NCBI GenBank assembly: GCA_041916775.1
Contig: JAYRYZ010000009.1
Location: 98,771 to 162,770 of the forward strand
Reading direction: 5' to 3'
Length of the DNA stretch: 64,000 bases
Source of the DNA: UBA2357 sp041916775
Lineage (GTDB): Bacteria; Pseudomonadota; Gammaproteobacteria; Burkholderiales; Rhodocyclaceae
The translations under genes and the position numbers were made by a program. Shown one piece after another: positions 1 to 9,265 of this stretch (positions are counted from its first letter, which is position 1; every line of letters starts with the position of its first letter). The notes beneath the pieces are model-generated. The model had not been told where the DNA came from. It searched no databases and worked only from the letters and a program-made list of their open reading frames with translations.

Positions 1-908
1 CGGCTGATTGCGTCGATCAGCCACTTGCCGATGCCGGGCCAGGAGAAGATGGTCTCGGTGAGCACCGCGCCGCCCATCAGCGTGCCCACCTGCAGGCCGA
101 TCACCGTCAGCACCGGGATCAGCGCGTTGCGCAGGGTATGGATGAAGATCACCCGCGCCGGCGAGAGACCCTTGGCCCGCGCGGTGCGCACGTAGTCCTC
201 GCGCAGCACCTCGAGCATGGAGGAGCGCGTCATGCGCGCGATCACCGCGAGCGGAATCGTGCCGAGCACGATCGCGGGCAGGATCAGGTGGCGCAGCGCG
301 TCGACGAAAGCGCCCTTGTTGAACTCGGGGTCGGCCGCCTCGGCCATCCATGCGTCGATGAGCATGAAACCGGTCACCGGCGGCACATCGTAGGCGAGCG
401 AAAGCCGGCCCGACACCGGCGTCCAGCCCAGGCTCACCGAGAAGAACATGATGAGGATCAACCCCCACCAGAAGATCGGCATCGAGTAGCCGGTGAGCGA
501 CAGCCCCATCACACCGTGATCGAAGATGGAGCCGCGCTTGATCGCGGCGACCACGCCGGCGAGCAGGCCGAAGGTGGCGGCGAAGAGCATCGCCGCGATC
601 GCGAGTTCGAGTGTCGCCGGGAACAGCGCCTTGAACTCGCCCCACACGCTGCTCTTGGTGACCAGAGAGCGGCCCAGATCGCCCTGGGCGAGGTTGGCGA
701 TGTAATCGAAATACTGCACGTGCAAGGGCTTGTCGAGTCCCAGGCGCTGCATCGCAGCTGCATGCAGGGCGGGGTCCAGGGTGCGCTCACCCATCATGAC
801 CTCGACCGGATCACCGGGGATCATGCGGATCATCGCGAAGGTGAGCAGCGTGATGCCGAAGAAGGTCGGCACCAGCAGGGCGAGCCTGCGGAGGATGAAT
901 GAAAACAT
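1..908 (-). CDS. dppB: Dipeptide/oligopeptide ABC transporter permease, DppB-like (partial, 3' end outside window)
   Basis: Inner-membrane permease that, with a second permease and two ATPases, moves di- or oligopeptides delivered by the periplasmic binding protein encoded just upstream on the same strand. The frame opens at an ATG at 908 (MFSFILRRLALLVPTFFGIT), the usual DppB/OppB N-terminus with a first membrane helix. It stays open for about 302 codons to the window edge; the family is usually about 335 residues, so only the last 30 or so are missing. The cytoplasmic permease loop (EAA-type) is visible near the end as REDYVRTARAKGLSP followed by the helix start. The gene lies 75 bp after dppA with a stem-loop between, a typical arrangement. 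Substrate is inferred from family only. Confidence 0.9.
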   Translation of the reverse strand, partial: MFSFILRRLALLVPTFFGITLLTFAMIRMIPGDPVEVMMGERTLDPALHAAAMQRLGLDKPLHVQYFDYIANLAQGDLGRSLVTKSSVWGEFKALFPATLELAIAAMLFAATFGLLAGVVAAIKRGSIFDHGVMGLSLTGYSMPIFWWGLILIMFFSVSLGWTPVSGRLSLAYDVPPVTGFMLIDAWMAEAADPEFNKGAFVDALRHLILPAIVLGTIPLAVIARMTRSSMLEVLREDYVRTARAKGLSPARVIFIHTLRNALIPVLTVIGLQVGTLMGGAVLTETIFSWPGIGKWLIDAIS

Positions 909-925
909 GCCTGGCTCTCGCTGAA

Positions 926-957
926 GGGCCGGACCGGCGGCACACGGCCACCGGCCC
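926..957 (-). terminator. Stem-loop between dppA and dppB (attenuator or partial terminator)
   Basis: Arms GGGCCGG (926-932) and CCGGCCC (951-957) are perfectly complementary, and the 18-base loop can pair further with a wobble. There is no T-run after it. Such GC-rich hairpins after binding-protein genes commonly stabilise the upstream message or reduce read-through, so that more binding protein than permease is made. That role is inferred. Confidence 0.45.
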
Positions 958-983
958 GGCATTCCGGGATGGACCCCCGGGGC

Positions 984-2579
984 TTACTTCACGCTCACGC
1001 CGCGGAAGCTGTAGTCACCGAAGGGGCTGATCTTGAAGCCCTCGACTTCCTTGCGCATCGGCTGGTTGATCGTCGAGTGGGCGATCGTCGACCAAGGCAG
1101 GTCCTGCTTGAAGATCTCCTGCGCCTTCGCGTACAGCGCGGCACGCTCGGCCTGGTCGTTGATGGTGCGCGCCTTCAGCACCAGCTCGTCGAACTCCTTG
1201 TTGCAGTAGCGCGCGTAGTTGGAGCCACCGATCGCCTCGCAGGTGAGCAACACGCCGAGGAAGTTGTCCGGGCTTGCGTAGTCGCCGGTCCAGCCGATCA
1301 GGCCGGTGTCGTGCTCGCCGTTCTTCATGCGCTTGAGGTACTCACCCCACTCGTAGCTCACGATCTTGGCCTTCACGCCGATCTTGGCCCAATCGGCCTG
1401 GATCATCTCGGCCATGAGCTTGGCGTTGGGGTTGTAGGGCCGCTGCACCGGCATCGCCCACAGGTCGATCTCCAGCCCGTTCGGGTAACCCGCCGCAGCC
1501 AGCAGCGCCTTCGCCTTGTCGACGTCGAAGGGCGCGTTCTGCAGCTTGTCGTTGTAGGACCACAGCGAGGCCGGGAAGGGGTTGGACGCTTCCTGACCCT
1601 GCCCCTGATACACCGCCTCGATGATCGCCTTGCGGTTGATCGCCATGTCCAGCGCCTGGCGCACCTCGGGCTTCTGGAACTGCGGCTTCTCCATGTTGTA
1701 GGCGAGGTAGCCGATGTTGAAGCCGGGCGCGGAGATCATCTTCAGCGCCGGGTCGTCCTTCATCGCAGCCAGATCGGTCGGCCGCGGGTAGGACATGATG
1801 TGGCACTCGCCCGCCTTCATCTTCTGGTAGCGCACCGAGGCGTCGGTGGTGATCGCGAACACGAGGTTGTCGACCAGGACGCCGTCCTTCTCCCAGTAAT
1901 CCTTGTTGCCGGCGTAGCGGATCTGCGCATCCTTCTGGTAACGGCGGAACACGAAGGGCCCAGTGCCGACCGGCAGCTGGTTGATCTGCTCGGCGCGGCC
2001 CTCCTTCACCAGCTGGTCCGCGAACTCGGCCGACAGGATGGACGCGAAGGGCATTGCGATCTTGATGATCAGGTCGGCATCCGGCTTGTTCATGTTGAAG
2101 CGCACGGTATAGGGATCGACCGCCTCCACAGACTTCACGTTCGCGTCCAGACCGGTGTCGGACGCATACGGGAACTCGGTCGGATACGCCTTGCGGAAGG
2201 GGTGCTCCTTGTCGATCATGCGCATGAAACTGAACACCACGTCGTCCGCGTTGAACTCGCGGGTGGGCTTGAAGAAGTCGGTGGTGTGGAACTTCACGCC
2301 CTTGCGCAGCTTGAAGGTGTAGGTGAGTCCGTCCGGGCTCACCTCCCAGGATTCGGCGAGGCCGGGCACGGCCTCGGTGGAGCCTTTCTCGAACTCGGCG
2401 AGGCGGTTGAACACCGCATGCCCTGAGGCATCGAAGGTGTTGCCCCCGGTGTACTGCGCGACATCGAAGCCTTCCGGGCTCGCTTCCGAGCAATAGATCA
2501 GCGTTCCGGCGGCATGAACGTTCAGGGTCACGCCGGCAAACAGTCCGGCGGCAATCAGCAATTTACGAACGACCTGCAT
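984..2579 (-). CDS. dppA: Periplasmic dipeptide-binding protein of ABC transporter, DppA-like
   Basis: Solute-binding protein (SBP family 5) that captures peptides in the periplasm for the permease encoded downstream. The ATG at 2579 (MQVVRKLLIAAGLFAGVTLN) was chosen because AGGAGAG sits 7 bases upstream and a signal peptide follows, cleaved near HAAG. The frame extends upstream to 2876, but that part has no such features. The product is 531 residues, matching the usual 530-535. Family features include the early LIYCSEASPEGFDVAQ segment, YTFKLRKGVKFH, and the cysteine pair region around LLTCEAIGGSNYARYC. Haem or peptide as the actual ligand cannot be told from sequence. Confident at the family level. 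Confidence 0.93.
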   Translation of the reverse strand: MQVVRKLLIAAGLFAGVTLNVHAAGTLIYCSEASPEGFDVAQYTGGNTFDASGHAVFNRLAEFEKGSTEAVPGLAESWEVSPDGLTYTFKLRKGVKFHTTDFFKPTREFNADDVVFSFMRMIDKEHPFRKAYPTEFPYASDTGLDANVKSVEAVDPYTVRFNMNKPDADLIIKIAMPFASILSAEFADQLVKEGRAEQINQLPVGTGPFVFRRYQKDAQIRYAGNKDYWEKDGVLVDNLVFAITTDASVRYQKMKAGECHIMSYPRPTDLAAMKDDPALKMISAPGFNIGYLAYNMEKPQFQKPEVRQALDMAINRKAIIEAVYQGQGQEASNPFPASLWSYNDKLQNAPFDVDKAKALLAAAGYPNGLEIDLWAMPVQRPYNPNAKLMAEMIQADWAKIGVKAKIVSYEWGEYLKRMKNGEHDTGLIGWTGDYASPDNFLGVLLTCEAIGGSNYARYCNKEFDELVLKARTINDQAERAALYAKAQEIFKQDLPWSTIAHSTINQPMRKEVEGFKISPFGDYSFRGVSVK

Positions 2580-2947
2580 GAAGCTCTCCTGTTCCATTGA
2601 TGGACCCCGCCGCGCCTTTCGGGAACGCGATGCGGGGGTGACGGTACAGCCGTTGCGGGTCACATTATGCGCCCAGACGTCGCCATCGCAATGCCCCGGC
2701 CGAATGTCTGCCCTGGTCTGGGATGCCCGAACGGCGCCACTTTCGAGAATTTGACGATTCTGTCGCACGACCCTGCGGCCCGAGCACAGCTGCATTTCAC
2801 CCCAACCGTCAAGACATTGCTCATTGCAGCAAATGGGAAATACAAGGGGGCATGCAATTTCCATTTCGAGCGGCAACCGTTAATATCAAATCCGCAAACG
2901 AGTCATAATAAATTTCGCATTCGTCAGATATTGCAGGGAGTTTCGCC
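2580..2947. promoter_or_regulatory. Divergent intergenic region between dppA and the LysM-FecR gene
   Basis: This 368-bp gap separates two divergent genes, so it must hold two promoters. The part at 2820-2935 is clearly richer in A and T than its surroundings. For the rightward gene, CATAAT at 2904-2909 could be a -10 element, about 18 bases after a poor -35-like TTAATA. No convincing operator or small gene was seen. The promoter call is weak. Confidence 0.3.
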
Positions 2948-4588
2948 GTGAGCCATCCGCCGTGCACACCGAACCGCCTCCGCCAACTCTGGCTGGCCAC
3001 GCTGCTCCCGCTGTGCCTTGCCGGAACCCAGGCGATGGCGGCCGATGGTGATTTCCGCTACGTCGTGAAACCCGGCGACAACCCCTGGAACATCACCGCG
3101 CGTTACCTGCGGCACATCGATTACTGGCCGCGCATCCAGAGCTACAACGACATCGTGGCGCCCACGGCGATCCCGCCTGGCACGGTGCTTCGCATCCCGG
3201 TCGCGTGGATGCGGGCCGACAGCATCAGCGCGAACGTCGTCGATCTGCGCGGAGAGGTCATCGCCGAGCGTGCCGGAGAGCGTATCCGGCTCGAGCCGGG
3301 CATGGCCGTGAGGCCGGGTAGCGTGATCCGCAGCGGGGCGGAGAGCAGCTTCAAGCTGCGCTATCCCGACGGTAGCGAGACCCTGGTGGGAGAGAACGCC
3401 GAGCTGCGCCTGAAGAACGTGCGCAAGCTGCGCGCCGGCAACGCGCAGCAGGTCGATCTCGAGTTGCGCGGCGGCGAGTTGCACAACCGTGTCGAAACTG
3501 CGCCGAATGCCGGGGGCCGGTTCGTGATTCAGACCCCGGCAGCGGTCGCCGCGGTGCGGGGAACCGACTTCCGCGCTGCCGCTACACCGACGACGACGCG
3601 CGTCGAGACCTTGAGCGGCGAAGTGCGCTTGCGCAACGCACGTGGCGAGGTGCGGCTTGCAGCGGGCGCGGGGTCGCTTGCCGGGCTGGGTGATCGCCCG
3701 GAAAAGGCGGCAGCGCTTCTGCCCGCCCCCGATCTTGGCGGACTCGCGCGCATCGAGCGGCTGCCGATCGAGGAGAGCATCGCGCCCGTGGAAGGGGCGA
3801 GTGCCTATCGCACCCAGGTTGCCCCGCTGGAGGGTTTCAACGTCTTGCTGTCCGACCGGACAAGCCCGCGCGCCGCCCTGACCGCCCGCGGCGAGCTGCC
3901 CGACGGCCGCGACCGCGTCAAGGTGCGGGCGGTGGACGCTCGCGGGATCGAGGGCCTGGACGCCGAAGCGGAAGTCGAGATCGACGCGCGCCCGGAGCCG
4001 CCCTTCGTCATCACCCCCGCGCCGGACGGCGTCGCGTCCGACGAGCGCAGCCATTTTGGCTGGGCGGAGGTGCCCGGGGCGCTGCATTACCATTTCGAAC
4101 TTGCCGCCGACAGCGGTTTCAGCGAGGTTCTCGCCCGTCACGACGCGCTCACCTCGGCGACCCATACCCTGGACGAAGCCCTCCCGCAGGGCGTGTATTT
4201 CTGGCGCGTCGCGGTCACGACGCCTGACGAGGGCCGCGGCCCATACTCCGATGCACATCGCTTCCGCCGCCTTGAAGCTGGCCCGGAGCCGGAGAGCGCC
4301 GAGGTGGTCAGTGGCGAGCTCGCACTGCGCTGGCGGGCCACGCCGGCAGCGACCGCCTATCGGGTGCAGATCGCGAGCACCGCAGACTTTGCGCAGCCCT
4401 TGCATGAGATCGACACCAACGAACCCGGCATCACGATCGAGGCGCCGCCCGCCGGGCAATACTTCGTCCGCGTCCGTCATGTCGAAGCGGACGGCGCCAC
4501 CGGCCCGTGGGGCCGTCCGCAGACCCTCGAGGTACCGCACAACTACTGGCCCGCGCTGCTGATCCTGGCACCCCTGCTGTTCCTGTGA
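2948..4588 (+). CDS. Secreted LysM-FecR domain protein, partner of CHASE2 diguanylate cyclase/phosphodiesterase
   Basis: Secreted or periplasmic 546-residue protein of unknown exact role. GTG start at 2948 with GGGAG upstream; signal peptide of about 32 residues ending TQAMA. A LysM-like segment (residues 35-80, YVVKPGDNPWNITARYLRH) suggests peptidoglycan binding. Next is a FecR domain (about 100-230, with RLEPGMAVRPGSVIRSG and GTDFR), then two fibronectin-like repeats (about 350-530; EVPGALHYHFELA and FWRVAVT). The C-terminus is hydrophobic (NYWPALLILAPLLFL) and may anchor it in a membrane. Its stop overlaps the start of the CHASE2 gene by one base, so the two are translationally coupled. 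FecR/CHASE2 gene pairs are known in proteobacteria. That this protein presents an envelope signal to the CHASE2 sensor is inference. Confidence 0.8.
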   Translation: MSHPPCTPNRLRQLWLATLLPLCLAGTQAMAADGDFRYVVKPGDNPWNITARYLRHIDYWPRIQSYNDIVAPTAIPPGTVLRIPVAWMRADSISANVVDLRGEVIAERAGERIRLEPGMAVRPGSVIRSGAESSFKLRYPDGSETLVGENAELRLKNVRKLRAGNAQQVDLELRGGELHNRVETAPNAGGRFVIQTPAAVAAVRGTDFRAAATPTTTRVETLSGEVRLRNARGEVRLAAGAGSLAGLGDRPEKAAALLPAPDLGGLARIERLPIEESIAPVEGASAYRTQVAPLEGFNVLLSDRTSPRAALTARGELPDGRDRVKVRAVDARGIEGLDAEAEVEIDARPEPPFVITPAPDGVASDERSHFGWAEVPGALHYHFELAADSGFSEVLARHDALTSATHTLDEALPQGVYFWRVAVTTPDEGRGPYSDAHRFRRLEAGPEPESAEVVSGELALRWRATPAATAYRVQIASTADFAQPLHEIDTNEPGITIEAPPAGQYFVRVRHVEADGATGPWGRPQTLEVPHNYWPALLILAPLLFL

Positions 4589-7443
4589 TGAAGCTCGAGG
4601 CCGCCAGGCACGCGCTTTCCCGACGCGGTAGCTGGCTGCTCGCGATACTGATCGCGCTGCTGCTCGGCCTTGTCGATCCGGGCGCTGTGCGGCGGCTCGA
4701 CCTCCTCATCTACGACCAGCTCGAGCCGGTGTTCCGCGCCCCGGCTCTCGCACCCGCATCAGCGGTCGTCGCGATCGACGACCGCACGCTGGCTGCGCTT
4801 GGCCAGTGGCCGCTGGACCGGAGCCTGCATGCAGCGCTGATCGCGCGTCTCGACGACGCTAGGGCGGACGCGATTGCCGTCTCCATCCTCTTCCCCGAGC
4901 CCTCGGCGGGTGACGACGCCCTGGCGGCAGCGCTGCTCGCGAGCGGCAAGGTCGTGCTGCCGGTCGCGCCGCGACCTCAGCAGGCGGGATTTCCCGGCGT
5001 GCTGGAGGTCCTCCCGACGCCGGAGCTCGCCGACGCAGCTGCAGCACTCGGACATGTCGACGTGGAGCTCGACACCGACGCCCTCGCCCGCCGCACCTTC
5101 TTCCACGCCGGCAGCGGTGGCCCGCACTGGGAGGCGCTGGCGCTGGCAAGCCTGCGCGTTGCCCGACAAGCGACGGGTAGCGACGGCCCCACCGCCGGCG
5201 CCCCTTCCCCCGACGTGCGCGTGCAGCGCGTGTCCAGCGCCTGGCACCGCGCAGGCGAGCTATTGCTGCCCTACCCGGACGCCGGTAGCGCACCCATCGC
5301 CCTGTCCTACATCGATGTGCTCGAGAAGGCGGAAATGGCGTCGCTGCTGCGCGGGCGCAGCGTCTTCCTCGGTGTCACAGCCCTCGGGCTGGATGCCGGT
5401 CTCCCCACGCCCGCCTCGCCGGAGGGCCAACCGATGGCCGCCGTCGAGTTCCACGCGCGCGCGTTCGAGGCCCTGCGCAGCGGGATCACCTACCAGACCG
5501 CACCACCATGGGTGGCGCTGGCTGTGTCCCTGGCCTGTCTGATGGTGCCGACTCTGCTGTTTCCGCGCGTCAAGCTGCGTGCGGCCGCCGCGCTAGGCGT
5601 GCTCGTGTGCATGCCGCTGCTCTCGGCCGGGCTGGGGCTCAAGTTCGCGCAGCTGTGGATCCCTCCGGGGAGCGGCCTGATCGCCTTCGCGGTCGGTTAC
5701 ATCGGTTGGTTCGCGCATTCGCTGCGGCACGCCCGCGGTTCGCTGCAGCTAGCCAGGCGGGACGCTGACGCGACCCTGCGTTCCATCGCCGACGCGGTCA
5801 TCATGCTCGATGGCGCGGCGCGGGTGCAGCTCAGCAACCCCGTGGCCGAGGCGCTCACCGGTCAGCGCCTGGCAAGGTCGCGCGGCAAACCTCTGGAGCA
5901 CCTGCTCACCGAGTTTACCGACCAGGCAGAGGACATCCTCAGCCTGGTCGGTACCTGCATCAACACCCATCAGACACTGCGCCTGCAGACGCCCATCGAG
6001 TGGCATGCACCGGACGGCGGACGACGCTCGCTGCAGGTGACGGCGACGCCGGTCGGCGGGCGCTACGAGGGGGCTGTGCTCGCCTTCAACGACGTGTCCG
6101 AGCTGCTCGCCGCCACCGCGCAGTTGCGCTTCGAGGCCACTCACGACGCGCTCACCGCGCTGCCCAACCGCACCCTGCTGCTGGATCGTCTGCAAAACGC
6201 GCTACTGCGCGCCAACCGCCAGGGCGAGATGATTGCGCTGCTGTTCGTCGATCTCGACCGCTTCAAGCGCATCAACGACAGCCTCGGACACAGCACAGGG
6301 GACGCGGTGCTGAAGTTCGCGGCGGCCCGGCTGCTCGAATCCGTGAGGGATGGCGATACCGTCTCGCGCTGGGGTGGCGACGAATTCATCATCCTGATGG
6401 AGCATCTCAAGGACCGCAGCGCGGTGATCCATGTCGCACAACGGGTGCTCGGGCTGCTGGAGCGGCCGTTCGACATCGGCGAGGAATCCGGCCTGGTGCT
6501 GTCATGCAGCATCGGCATCGCGATCGGCCCGCAGGACAGCATGGACGCCCAGACCCTGCTATCGATGGCGGACAAAGCCATGTATCAGGGCAAGCAGGTC
6601 GGTGGCAGCAGCTACACCTTCTACGCACCTGAGATGAACAACTGGACGCGCGATCGCCTCAACCTTGAGGGCGCGTTGCGCCATGCCCTGCAGCACGGCG
6701 AATTCGAGATGTTCTACCAACCCCAGGTCGACGTCACGGACCGGCGCCTGGTCGGCTTCGAATCGCTGATCCGCTGGCGACGGCCGGGCGCGGGCCTGGT
6801 ACCTCCGGACCGCTTCATCCCGGTGGCGGAGGAGAGCGGGATCATCTGCCCGATCGGCGACTGGGTCGTGCATGCGGTGGTCGAGCAGGTCGCGCGCTGG
6901 CAGCGCGCAGGGTTCGCCACCGTGCCCGTCGGCATCAACGTGTCGGCCCGCCAGTGCCTGGACACGTCGGTGGTGGACAGCCTGAAGGCGGCGCTGCGCG
7001 ACACCGGCCTGGAGCCGCGCCTGCTCAAGGTGGAACTCACCGAATCCACCGCGATGAAGGACCCGGAACGTGCGCTGGATCTGCTTCACAACATCAACGC
7101 ACTGGGCGTCGAGATCGCGGTCGACGACTTTGGCACCGGCTATTCATCGCTGTCGCTGCTGCAACGCTTCCCGATCTCCGAGCTCAAGATCGACCGCAGC
7201 TTCGTCAGCGACGTCGGCCCCGACAACGACAACGCCGCCATTGTGCGCGGCACCATTGCCCTCGCCCACGGTCTGGGCATGCGGGTGGTCGCTGAGGGAG
7301 TGGAGACGGATGCGCAACTCGCCTATCTCGCCGCTTACCACTGCGACGTGGCTCAGGGTTACCTGTTCTCGCGGCCCCGCCCGGCGGGCGAACTCGACGC
7401 CTGGCTGGCAGGCGCGGGCGACAAGCGCGAGGCCTGCGGCTGA
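4588..7443 (+). CDS. CHASE2-PAS-GGDEF-EAL c-di-GMP signalling protein
   Basis: Membrane protein of 951 residues that probably both makes and degrades c-di-GMP. The ATG at 4588 overlaps the previous stop (TGATG), so this start is preferred over an upstream in-frame one. Domains in order: N-terminal helix (about 14-32), periplasmic CHASE2 sensor (35-330), three membrane helices (340-420), PAS (about 425-525), GGDEF (about 535-690) with intact GGDEF at 596-600, and EAL (about 700-945). The EAL signature reads ESL at 725-727, keeping the catalytic Glu, and DDFGTGYSSL near 845 is intact. Both catalytic domains therefore look functional, and which activity dominates cannot be seen. The coupled LysM-FecR protein is the likely extracytoplasmic partner. 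Confidence 0.92.
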   Translation: MKLEAARHALSRRGSWLLAILIALLLGLVDPGAVRRLDLLIYDQLEPVFRAPALAPASAVVAIDDRTLAALGQWPLDRSLHAALIARLDDARADAIAVSILFPEPSAGDDALAAALLASGKVVLPVAPRPQQAGFPGVLEVLPTPELADAAAALGHVDVELDTDALARRTFFHAGSGGPHWEALALASLRVARQATGSDGPTAGAPSPDVRVQRVSSAWHRAGELLLPYPDAGSAPIALSYIDVLEKAEMASLLRGRSVFLGVTALGLDAGLPTPASPEGQPMAAVEFHARAFEALRSGITYQTAPPWVALAVSLACLMVPTLLFPRVKLRAAAALGVLVCMPLLSAGLGLKFAQLWIPPGSGLIAFAVGYIGWFAHSLRHARGSLQLARRDADATLRSIADAVIMLDGAARVQLSNPVAEALTGQRLARSRGKPLEHLLTEFTDQAEDILSLVGTCINTHQTLRLQTPIEWHAPDGGRRSLQVTATPVGGRYEGAVLAFNDVSELLAATAQLRFEATHDALTALPNRTLLLDRLQNALLRANRQGEMIALLFVDLDRFKRINDSLGHSTGDAVLKFAAARLLESVRDGDTVSRWGGDEFIILMEHLKDRSAVIHVAQRVLGLLERPFDIGEESGLVLSCSIGIAIGPQDSMDAQTLLSMADKAMYQGKQVGGSSYTFYAPEMNNWTRDRLNLEGALRHALQHGEFEMFYQPQVDVTDRRLVGFESLIRWRRPGAGLVPPDRFIPVAEESGIICPIGDWVVHAVVEQVARWQRAGFATVPVGINVSARQCLDTSVVDSLKAALRDTGLEPRLLKVELTESTAMKDPERALDLLHNINALGVEIAVDDFGTGYSSLSLLQRFPISELKIDRSFVSDVGPDNDNAAIVRGTIALAHGLGMRVVAEGVETDAQLAYLAAYHCDVAQGYLFSRPRPAGELDAWLAGAGDKREACG

Positions 7444-7465
7444 CACGTGCGCAATTGCCGGCGGG

Positions 7466-8776
7466 TCACTGGAAGCGATCGGCGCGCAGTGGCGCGAGGT
7501 CCACCGGCGGCGTGCGCCCGCTCACGAGATCGGCGACGATGCGCCCGGTGATGCCCGCGAGAGTGAGGCCGATGTGGCCGTGCCCGAACGCGTGAATGAC
7601 GCGCGCATCACGCGCCGAAGGGCCGATCACCGGCATGGAGTCGGGCATCGACGGACGGAAACCCAGCCAGGTGCGCGCCGACTGGCCGACGCCGGGCACA
7701 AGCTGGCGCACGCGCCGGGCGATGATGTCGGTACGCACCGCCCGCGCCGGCTTGCCCAGCCCGCCGAGCTCCACCGTGCCGGCGGCGCGCAGCCCCTCGT
7801 GCGTGGGCGTCATGTAGAAGCCGAACTCCGGGTAGCAGGTCGGCGCACTGAGCCGCGCGCCGTCCTCCGGGAAGAGCACGTGGTAGCCGCGCTCGGTGTC
7901 GAGCGCCACCTGCTCGCCGATCGTCTGCGCGAGCCGGCGCGACCACGCGCCAGCGGCGATCACCACCCGATCGGCGCGGAGCGTCTCGCCCGTACCCTGC
8001 ACGCGCACACCGTCCGCGCCCGGCTCCAGCCCGGCCACCTCGCCAGCGATGATCTGCCCGCCCCGCGCGCGGATCGCCTCCGCCAGCCCGATCGCGTAGC
8101 GCTGCGGTGTATCCAGGCTGTAGGCGTCGAGAAACTCCAGCCCCTTGTGGTAAAGCGGCGCCAGCCCCGGCTCGCGCGAACGGATCTCGTCCGCATCGAG
8201 GATGCGCATGCGCACCCCCTCTCGCTCGCGCAGCGCGATGTCGCCCTGGGCCGCGGCAAACTTGGCCGCATCGCGGTACAGATACAGGCAGCCGCTGCGG
8301 CGCAGCAAGCCGGGCAGCGCAACCTCTTCGATGAGCGGCGCATGCCCCGCCTCGGCGAGGCGGATCAGCCCGCCCAGCACACCGACGATGCGGCTCACCT
8401 CGGCAGACGTGCTCGCCCGCAGAAAACGCAGCAACCACGGCGCGAGTCGCGGCAGATCGCCCCAGAACAAGGACAACGGCCCCTCGCGGTCGAGCAACAT
8501 GCCCGGCACCGCGCGCACGATGCCAGGCATCGCCACCGGCAGCACCGCCCCGAACGCCATCGTGCAGGCGTTGCCGAAGCTTGCTGCCTGCTCGTAGCTG
8601 CGCCCCTCGCCCGGCGGCGAGGGATCGACGACGGTGACACGATGGCCGCTCTTCAGCAGCCACAGCGCGGTTGACAAGCCCACCACGCCCGCCCCCACCA
8701 CCACCACGGACCGCGACGACTCTTGCGGTGCCGGGACAATCTCGGGCAAGGATCCAAAAGACATGCGGGACAACAT
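7466..8776 (-). CDS. FAD-dependent D-amino-acid dehydrogenase-like oxidoreductase (DadA family)
   Basis: DAO-family flavoenzyme, probably oxidising D-amino acids and passing electrons to the respiratory chain at the inner membrane. The start at 8776 (MLSRMSFGSL) has GGAG about 6 bases upstream; the open frame runs further but with no support. The 436 residues match DadA length. The FAD-binding motif VVVVGAGVVGLSTALWLLKS lies near residues 25-45, and a C-terminal FAD-contacting stretch HAFGHGHIGLTLAG is present. It sits alone, convergent with the c-di-GMP gene and divergent from psiF; no racemase gene (dadX) is adjacent. The substrate could instead be a secondary amine such as opine or sarcosine. 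Confidence 0.82.
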   Translation of the reverse strand: MLSRMSFGSLPEIVPAPQESSRSVVVVGAGVVGLSTALWLLKSGHRVTVVDPSPPGEGRSYEQAASFGNACTMAFGAVLPVAMPGIVRAVPGMLLDREGPLSLFWGDLPRLAPWLLRFLRASTSAEVSRIVGVLGGLIRLAEAGHAPLIEEVALPGLLRRSGCLYLYRDAAKFAAAQGDIALREREGVRMRILDADEIRSREPGLAPLYHKGLEFLDAYSLDTPQRYAIGLAEAIRARGGQIIAGEVAGLEPGADGVRVQGTGETLRADRVVIAAGAWSRRLAQTIGEQVALDTERGYHVLFPEDGARLSAPTCYPEFGFYMTPTHEGLRAAGTVELGGLGKPARAVRTDIIARRVRQLVPGVGQSARTWLGFRPSMPDSMPVIGPSARDARVIHAFGHGHIGLTLAGITGRIVADLVSGRTPPVDLAPLRADRFQ

Positions 8777-9005
8777 GCACACTCCACCCTGGTTAGACGC
8801 AACAGCTTGCCACAATGCATGCATCGGGCGCATGCCCAGAGGCGACCTCGGACGCGGCGCACCGGCGGCAACGTGACGCCCCAGAAGGCCCCGGCCTGCT
8901 GCAGCAACAAAGATGGCGGCTTCGCATGTGCGACGCCGCCATGACATCCGCGCCGCGCTGCGCTATCGTGCAGACATGTCCGCCCGCCCCAACAGGAGAA
9001 CCCGC

Positions 9006-9254
9006 ATGAAACGCCTCACCCTTGCCGCTGTGCTTGTCTGTCTTGCCGCTCCGGTGTTTGCCGAAGGTTCCAGCTGCACCGCCAGCGCCACCGAGAAGAA
9101 ACTCGCCGGCGCAGCGAAGAAGAGCTTCCTCGACAAGTGCGAGCGCGACGCGACCGCCCGCTGCGAGGCCGCCGCCGCAGAGAAGAAGCTCAAGGGCGCG
9201 GCCAAGACCAGCTACACCGGCAAGTGCGTGAAGGACGCCGTCGGCGCCCCCTGA
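9006..9254 (+). CDS. PsiF-repeat secreted protein
   Basis: Small exported protein of 82 residues. ATG at 9006 with AGGAGA 7 bases upstream. A signal peptide (MKRLTLAAVLVCLAAPVFAE) is followed by two PsiF repeats of the form EKKLAGAAKKSFLDKCERDA and EKKLKGAAKTSYTGKCVKDA, each with a conserved Lys/Cys pattern. The family is named after a phosphate-starvation-inducible E. coli protein whose biochemical function is unknown. It lies 11 bp before arfB and may be co-transcribed with it. A PsiE-family gene lies elsewhere in this window (23.4 kb), but no Pho box was recognised at either gene. Confidence 0.88.
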   Translation: MKRLTLAAVLVCLAAPVFAEGSSCTASATEKKLAGAAKKSFLDKCERDATARCEAAAAEKKLKGAAKTSYTGKCVKDAVGAP

Positions 9255-9265
9255 ACGGCACCGGA

